From the NCBI GenBank assembly GCA_051453625.1, contig JBOZIK010000001.1:262287450-262351449 (forward strand): DNA of 64,000 nt, read 5' to 3'. The translations under genes and the position numbers were made by a program. Under the pieces are notes generated by a model, which searched no databases, had not been told where the DNA came from, and was given only the letters and a program-made list of their open reading frames with translations. Positions 56,900 through 64,000 of this stretch are shown in pieces. Every line of letters begins with the position of its first letter. Position 1 is the first letter of the stretch. Source of the stretch: Welwitschia mirabilis (taxonomy: Eukaryota; Gnetophyta; Gnetopsida; Welwitschiales).

Positions 56900-59050
56900 T
56901 CCATTAATAAGGAGGACTTTAACCCTATCATTATCTAAAATATTTCTTAGTCAATTTCTTTGATGAAAATTATCATATTTCTTTATCATCTTTTACTTGG
57001 CTTATGTATTACCTTATTAAGTTACTATGACTAGTACTTCTTACTTAGGCATTTCAAAGTGATAAGATTGTATTCACCTAGTCTTAAGACATTTGTATAT
57101 ATATGAACTTTATTTTAAAGAAAGATATCTTAGTTCTTATATTATTTCATAATGGTATGAGGTCTTTGGTTGTTTAGATGTGCTTTTTTCTATTTTTCAT
57201 CTTATTTCTTCACCTTCATCTTTGATAGTATGTGGTTATGTTCAATTTATTTTACTTGAAAAAAAAGAAGAAGATAATAATAACTATGATCTATTATATC
57301 TATGATAAATATATCATCACCATGATGTCCTACTACACTAGGGCAAATTTTCTTAAAAGGAACTCTTGGTAGTGTTGATAGCTATGGGAACTTCACTAGG
57401 AAATCAATTGGCTATGCTTCATATGTTTTTACTTTTCTAATTATGGTTGGACTACCTTATTATAGAATAATAATAAAGAGTTCAAGAACATGTAATCAGT
57501 TGCTATTTTATTATCATTAGAGGAATTAGTTATTTCTTAGACTCATAGTATTCTCACATGGTCATTTCACTTTTAAATATTTGGGTGTATTTTGTGGTGT
57601 GAGTAGGTGAGTTCATTTTTGAACAACTTCTGATATGATATTTCATTGATTAGAGTATTAGATCTTTGGTATTATTCTAATCACTACCTTATTAAGTGAA
57701 ACTTTATGAAGTTAATACATCTTATTATACATCATTAATTAGGTGATTTTATGATTTCTACTGAGGGAGTTTGCTAGGTTAGGATTTAGGATAGGTACAC
57801 TATCTTCTTCATGTTTCTAGTTATTCATTTTCATTCTTCTTTTATTTAGTTATTTGTTTTGATATTTCAAAGTCATTTTTCATACATTTTCATTATTATT
57901 TTTATGACTTGATCATTTAGTAATTTCTTTATTATTATTTTCATCTTCACTCATATTATTCACAGAAGTTGATCTTTTTTTAGCATTTTGATTAGATGAT
58001 TTTTCTTTAGTTTTTAAATAATGTTCCTTCAAATCTTTTCAAGTTTGATACATATAAATGATCAATTTGAGTTTGGACACATTGATTTTACCTACTTGAT
58101 ACATTGTCATAGCTTTATCCTTTCTCTATTTCAAGATCTTTTTATTTTTGAGAATTATTCATTACCATTCATAACTATTTTCCATCAAACTTTTAGGTAA
58201 TTTTATGATGCCTCCATAAAGATATCTAAGCCTAACTTATTAATCTTATGCTTTCAATTTTCTGAGATTTTTGAATATTACATCATCCGATTACTCATCC
58301 CGATGACTAGGTGGATGACAGAAGGAGATTTTCTGAGATTCATCCTAAGGTTGTTGTCAACACAATAGGATAACAATTTGATAAAGCTACAAGTTCATTT
58401 ATTTTTCACCATTTTTATCATTCTTACATATTTTCTCTCCATTCTCTTAAGAGAAACTTTCTATATTTGGACCCACCATTATGTTCAACACCTCACCCAC
58501 TTAGATTCATCCCTCATTTATGACATTTCATAGGATTTTTGGAAAATAATGTATGTTTTCTTTTTACTGTTATTTTTTTCCTCTTATTTCTTAGCCTTTT
58601 GAAGTATAGTTTTAACATAGAATGTCCAACATTTTAAGATCTTTGATGTGTAATAAATAAATCTAATTTTCATTATTATTTTGTGTGAAATTTAAATTTG
58701 TGTATTTTATGAGATAAAATTAGTTTTTATCTTTAAAACTCATTTTCTTTCACACTGTTAACTAAAAGTTAGTGGTGCTTATAGTCAAAATTATTAGTGC
58801 AGTTGAGCTCTACACTTCTACTATTTTAGTTTTTTCATTTGATCACTTTCATTTTTCACCTTTTGTGGGCCTTACCTATTTTAACTATCTCTATTTTCTC
58901 TCACATTTGACAACATTTATTCATAATTTTAGGTAATATAAGACATATTAAACTTTTTGAAGGGGAACAATGAATATTTTTTAAATTTTTACATGAAAAT
59001 CAATTTATAGGAGTTGTTTAGTGATTTTTGCTTTATCTTACATGATGCAC
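56900..59050. other. Athila copy 2 long region between pol and the extra frame
   Basis: It aligns with 130-2,350 of copy 1 over its length. It is non-coding as it stands. A short CATCCGATTACTCATCCCGA stretch near 58,283 retains two CpG sites. Nothing else is recognisable. Confidence 0.6.
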
Positions 59051-59084
59051 ATTATGATGACATTTACTAGGCCATACATAAGAC

Positions 59085-60260
59085 GTGCTAGATAAGCAGA
59101 GCCTAAGCCTAAGCCTAAGCCTTTAGCCTAGGAGGCTAGTTCTTTAGTACTTCTAGTTATTAAGAGCTAAGCTAGTAAATTCACCACCATATCAGGCTTA
59201 ATCTCTCTCTATTTGTAGATTTTAGATATCCATATAGAGATAAATTTCAATAATTTTATGAGTAGAATTAAGTTTAAGGTAAATTAAAGACTAAAAAACT
59301 TATAGCTTTTATGAATTATAGACATGCATGAAGTATACTATGCATCTAAGATTAGAGAGTTTTATGATATAATGCACATTGAGTAGAGGCCTAATTCTCA
59401 TGGATGAAGGGTAGACATGATTATCACTAACATTAATAGTTATGAGTTCTTCATCCTTCAAATTCACATTGCCCTGACTATAGAGTAATCAAGCTTAGGC
59501 AGCACACATATACACTCTACTAGTGGTATAGAGGAGTGTATATTCAATGGCATTATATTAGACATACCAGTAGATGTTACAATAGATAAGTAAGGATTTC
59601 TTATTCCACATTTGTTGCTTAATTATTAGATCCTACACATAGGAGTGATTCATAACATTAGTTCATCATCTCATGAAAGTAATGCTATGGTGAATCATTT
59701 GTAGATATTAGTAGTATTTGGATAAGATAAGTAGATGAACTTATTGACATTCATATAGAGGAGACTTAAGACTATGATAAAGGCTAAACATATGTAGACT
59801 TTGGAATATTCTTACCTTCTCTCTACTATCTTTAGTTATTTTGGTATACCAGAATCCATGGGTGAAGAGTAGCTTAGACATATTTAAACATTTGCTTATT
59901 ACCTATAGGACATGGACAATGAAAGTCTAGAAGAGGCTGAGAGACCCTGGATATCGAGACCTGTAGTAAGCATCACTCTAGACTAGATCTAGGTTCTTAT
60001 AATTGACATAGTTTAGAGGGTCAGAGAGACTGTAGATAAAGGACTCACAAAGATTTAACAAAGGATATCTACTATGGAATATATGATGACCTCAATGGAG
60101 TAGATAGTATCTAATGCTAAGTGATAAGTACAACATTTTGAGCAGTAGATGATGGATATGTAAGACCAAGTATTACATATAGATAATAGCACTTCATTGA
60201 ATATCTTAGAGGTAGTTTGAATACAGGAAGCTGAGATGACATATTCCATTACAACAATTC
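59085..60260 (+). pseudogene. Athila copy 2 extra frame downstream of pol (env-like region), broken
   Basis: It matches 2,360-3,312 of copy 1. LLSTIFSYFGIPES with GEE (about 59,817-59,870) parallels the LL..IF.HFG.P block of Athila-group extra ORFs. The frame contains many stops. A GCCTAA hexamer repeated three to four times at 59,099-59,125 is part of its start. Confidence 0.55.
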
Positions 60261-60877
60261 CCATTACTCATTTCCCTACTAATCCTAAACATCTTTCTTC
60301 TATTTCACTTGTACTTGAGGCTGTCAAACAGTCTTTATTTTTGCACCATTATTATTATACTATTAATGTAAATTTCTCTTTTGTGGATCGTACTAAAAAC
60401 TTCTAATTTATATAGACACATCATTTTGAGTTATTATTATTATTTTCTTTATGATATATGTACTTATTTTGAGATATAATTATTTATGATATATATTATT
60501 TATTAAAAATATTATTAAGATATATTATAATTATTTTTGTGATGCTTTATAATTATTTTGATGAGGTGCTAAAGTTTTTAAGTAGAGGCCTAATATATCT
60601 ATAAGCATTTTTAATGTTTACTTTCCATTAAATTATTCCTAGGTAATTATTTTATAAGCATAACTTTTTAGTCTATTATCCCCTCCATTATTTAGATGAC
60701 TCACAGGATGATAGTTCAATTACATGATTTTCTAAGGTAAAATGTTTAGTTATCAATTTTTAAAATTTTTACTCTACATGATGGAATTTTGAGTTAATTT
60801 ATAATTACTAGTTGATTGAGTTAATTTAGCTCGTAATTTTAGTTATTTACCTAACTTTTCCATAGAATGATAAGATT

Positions 60878-60891
60878 AAATTGGAGGAATA
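60878..60891 (+). other. Athila copy 2 polypurine tract
   Basis: AAATTGGAGGAATA directly precedes the 3' LTR start TGTTGAGATGCC. Confidence 0.7.
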
Positions 60892-62098
60892 TGTTGAGAT
60901 GCCAAATTGTATAAATTTGGTAGAGTACTTTGAGTAGTTTTGTAGTACATTAAATAGGCGTAAGTGGATTTTTAACAATATTAGAGGGTTAATACAATAA
61001 TCATAAAAATGTAGAATCTTCATTACATTTAACAATATTTTAGAAAAAAATTCAATACTTCACATCTGAAGAAGAATTAAATGATCTTAAAGAGGTTAAT
61101 TTGACTTATAAAAGAACTTAAAGAATCAATTTTCCACATCCCCATCTATAGACAATGAAATAAAAGGGATGACAAGGATGCTAATGATACTAATCTAGAA
61201 ACTATTGTGGATTTTGTCTAATTTGTTATAATCTCTAGCATTATCTGAATGATAGATAGAATAATAACTTAATATAACTAATGCACTAAACTCCATATAA
61301 CTTTTGTAAAGTGTTATGCATCCCCTTGCATGCCATTAGGATATTTACTATGTCTATTAGGTTTTCTATTTTTAGAGTCTTGATGCAATAAATATCTCTG
61401 TGTCCTCAATCCAACTATGCATCTAGTTTTACACTAAAAATTCTCATGACAGGAGATTGAAGGGTAGGATATCCATTCATTATTATTAAGAGAAGTATTC
61501 CTTGGTATTGAATTATGTCTCCTTCATTAAGGTATTGCTACTTTGTAATAGAATGTTAGTTTAACATTAATCAAAAACATTTTCTTTTCTTTATTTTCTC
61601 ATGTACATCTTCTTCTCATTTATATTTATTATGATTTTGTGATAGCTCCATACTTGATATAGGTCATGATGGAAAATTTTATTAATATTAAAATTTTTTA
61701 GAGTAATTGCATTACATTTCATTTTTCATTTCATAACTTAAACATTACATGTTTTTCATATTATGTTTAATGTACCTAATAGCTTAAGTTAGTTAGGGTT
61801 TAGGGATATTTCTCCTTGATTAATCTAGATTATACAAGGCTGATTTTTATGATAGGAAGATTTGGTTATTGAATAGATATTTTATTTCAAGTAATTTTCA
61901 TTTAAGTATTTAAATCTTGCATTGTTTCTTGAATCCTTATTTATTTTCATCTACTTAACAAGAAAATAGAAACATATTTGGTTTGAAATCAATTGTCTTT
62001 CTTCTCATCTAGTGCCCTTTAACATATTATAATATTTGAGTTAACTTCCTTCTATATTAGTGTGTGTGTTAATGATTGCATAGATATGCACCATAATA
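60892..62098 (+). repeat. Athila copy 2, 3' LTR
   Basis: This 1,207-base LTR starts TGTTGAGATGCC and ends GCACCATAATA, followed by the right target-site duplication CTTAA. Confidence 0.88.
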
Positions 62099-64000
62099 CT
62101 TAAGTTTGTAGATATTAACAAATTACAAAAATATAAATTAATTACATACTATTTTTTGCCTTTATTTTCTAATGTATTTTAACAAATATTTTTTTAAAAA
62201 TAATTATGCATTAGGAAAATTACTATTTTCACATTTTCATGTTTATAACATAATCCTAGATTAACAAAAACACTTTCACTAATTTAGGCCTACTAATTAT
62301 TAAGCTATGATGTTTTTAAACTCTACCTCTATTCTAGAAATTTAAATTTTCACCATAATAAAAAAATGATAAAGTCTCTACAACTAATTATGCAATAGTT
62401 TAGATTAGCAAAATAATGGGTATAATAATTATCTATAAAATATATTAACTAAATTATTTATTTAAATCATTATGGAATTAAAAATCAAATCAATTTACAA
62501 TGAACCATTTACTCTGAGCCTTAGTATTTCCATGAAACATACTAGCCTAAAAGAAACTTTTTGAGGGTCAAACTTACCCATAATAAACAAATATAATTTT
62601 AAACCCTTGATTACTTGGCCATAATCATCCACTAGTGGCCTTCATTATCAATCACAAGAGACCTCTCCTATCTACTTAGTGTCCTGATAAGATTCAATGG
62701 GAGAGAATAATATTTTATAATATAATTACATAAAATTATTAAATAATTCCCTAATGCAATATCACATCATTCCACTATAAGATTAAAAAGAGATCATAAG
62801 GAAAATAGGGGTAAAAGGCTTACATAAAAAGATTAATAATCCTTAAGAGTTAAAGATTGATGAAGATCTAATCTCAAAAGTCCCTTAGTTATAGGATTTT
62901 AAGATTTAAGTGCTATGATAAAGAGAACAAACGAAAGAGAGAGAGGAAATAAGGAAATGCACTTGTACAAAACAAATGTAAAGTATATCCTCTTTGCAAG
63001 AGAAGGAGAGGATATTTATATAGAGATAAACAAAGACACATAGCTCAATATTACAATAACACATGATTTATCATTCATAAATGGGATGAGTAATAACTAA
63101 CATTATAGTACAAAAAGAGATCATATTTATAACTCAAGCAACTAACTAGGATGAGTAATCTTCTTATTTTAATTAGAAAGATTAATTATATTCATCATTT
63201 TCTCATGGTAGCTTTTTCTTAATCTTTCATAGGCTAATAAGTAAGTTTAATTCATCTAAGACATGCATAAAAAGAATAAATGCACAAGTTTCAAAATTGT
63301 CATGTGGTATAATGAGATAAACCCTTTAGTTCTAATGATTAAAACAATGAGTATGCTATGAACCAAGTTCCATTACACATCTCNNNNNNNNNNNNNNNNN
63401 NNNNNNNNNNNNNNNNNNNNNNNNNNNNNNNNNNNNNNNNNNNNNNNNNNNNNNNNNNNNNNNNNNNNNNNNNNNNNNNNNNNGAGTATGCTATGAACCA
63501 AGTTCCATTACACATCTCAAGAACATGAAAGTTATGGTAGAGTAAATCTACTCATTTATTATTCTTGGTTATAGGTACGAGTACATGTACTTATTTACAT
63601 GCTTATTCATTTCATAATGCATAAAATCTATGAATCATATAACACAAGAAAGAAAAAAATATAATCATAATATAGTACACTTATCACATTTATCAAGAAT
63701 TCAAATGAGTAAATAATATGTAAAATATATCATATGTCCTCTTAAGATTTTATACTTATTAGTTTTATCATATGATTTTAATTCATCATATAATGGGGCT
63801 ATCTAATTTTAAATGTTTGACTAGCTTCTCTTATTAAAAAAAATAAAAAAAGAAAAAAACTTCTAAACCCAACTTTTGTCTTTTTAATGGTATGTTATAA
63901 AAATTACAAACTAAGGTTAATTTAAAATACCATCTTATTTTGACAAGGATTTTAAATAAGAATAATTAATCATTTGATTAAAAGATTAATATACTTAATA
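62099..64000 (-). mobile_element. Element A LTR copy A3 (minus strand), 5' piece, running off the window
   Basis: The reverse complement matches about 12,400-15,300 and 22,800-24,450 and reaches to within about 35 bases of the LTR start at the window edge. It joins the piece at 48,545-49,584 across Athila copy 2. There is no solo Athila LTR at the position where the element A 5' LTR has one. Whether internal sequence of the element lies beyond the window cannot be told. Confidence 0.85.
63384..63483. other. Assembly gap, 100 N, with duplicated flanks
   Basis: The 35 bases before it (63,349-63,383) are identical to the 35 after it (63,484-63,518), so it is most likely an unmerged overlap. Confidence 0.95.

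Larger units (their letters stand above)
49585..62098 (+). mobile_element. Athila-like Ty3/gypsy element copy 2, complete but decayed
   Basis: LTRs (49,585-50,809 and 60,892-62,098) flank a tRNA-Asp-type primer site, gag with zinc knuckle, protease, RT, RNase H, integrase, a long downstream region with an extra frame, and a polypurine tract. The flanks CTCAA (49,580-49,584) and CTTAA (62,099-62,103) are a 5-bp target-site duplication with one C to T change. The element sits in a minus-strand element A LTR. RT block FLDQILDIIQGH and integrase block MKMFHSGFHWP are typical of the Athila/Tat group. All frames are broken. Confidence 0.9.

Noticed and set aside
59099-59125. GCCTAA repeats as an interstitial telomere
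   Set aside because: The unit differs from the plant telomere repeat (CCCTAAA) and there are only three to four copies, within the Athila extra frame.

Overview
The window looks like a land-plant nuclear genome: very AT-rich, gene-poor, and filled with nested, heavily decayed Ty3/gypsy LTR retrotransposons. Almost every retroelement coding frame is broken, and the visible changes are mostly C to T or G to A, with CpG nearly absent. This fits long-term cytosine methylation followed by deamination. Such an AT-rich, methylation-eroded genome with Athila and chromovirus elements would suit a gymnosperm such as Welwitschia, but that is inference and nothing here proves the species.

The one convincing gene lies at 30,094-31,070 on the minus strand. 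Five short coding exons join in frame into a predicted 181-residue JAZ/TIFY repressor of jasmonate signalling. It has a TIFY-type core (TVFHNG) and a Jas-type core (SLHRFLEQRKER), but no LPIAR-like degron segment and no terminal PY. A TATA box and a perfect G-box lie upstream and an AATAAA lies downstream. This roughly 1.4 kb block is clearly richer in GC and CpG than its surroundings. A decayed U6 snRNA copy follows at 31,832-31,935.

Layout: 1-11,025 is the 3' part of an Athila-like element (copy 1), interrupted at 3,313 to about 9,260 by a higher-GC repeat with tRNA-like Pol III boxes and by an internally deleted minus-strand chromovirus. 12,369-27,021 is a full-length Tekay/Del-like chromovirus (element A) with LTRs of about 3.5 kb; its 5' LTR holds a solo Athila LTR with a perfect target-site duplication. 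27,022-30,093 is mostly unassigned, with a possible CACTA-type end. 31,936-33,405 is gypsy debris. 33,406-47,138 is a minus-strand element (C) whose 3' LTR was split by a plus-strand element (B, 33,494-43,398); both carry the same tandem array of about 93 bp in their leaders. 47,139-48,544 is unassigned. 48,545-64,000 is a minus-strand element-A LTR (A3) split by a complete Athila-like element (copy 2, 49,585-62,098) with LTRs, PBS, gag, pol, an extra downstream frame and a target-site duplication.

Seven N gaps are present (14101-14533, 22392-22401 and 29392-29769 among them). Four have near-identical sequence on both sides, which points to unmerged contig ends rather than missing sequence. 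Coordinates of decayed domains are approximate because they were read by eye.
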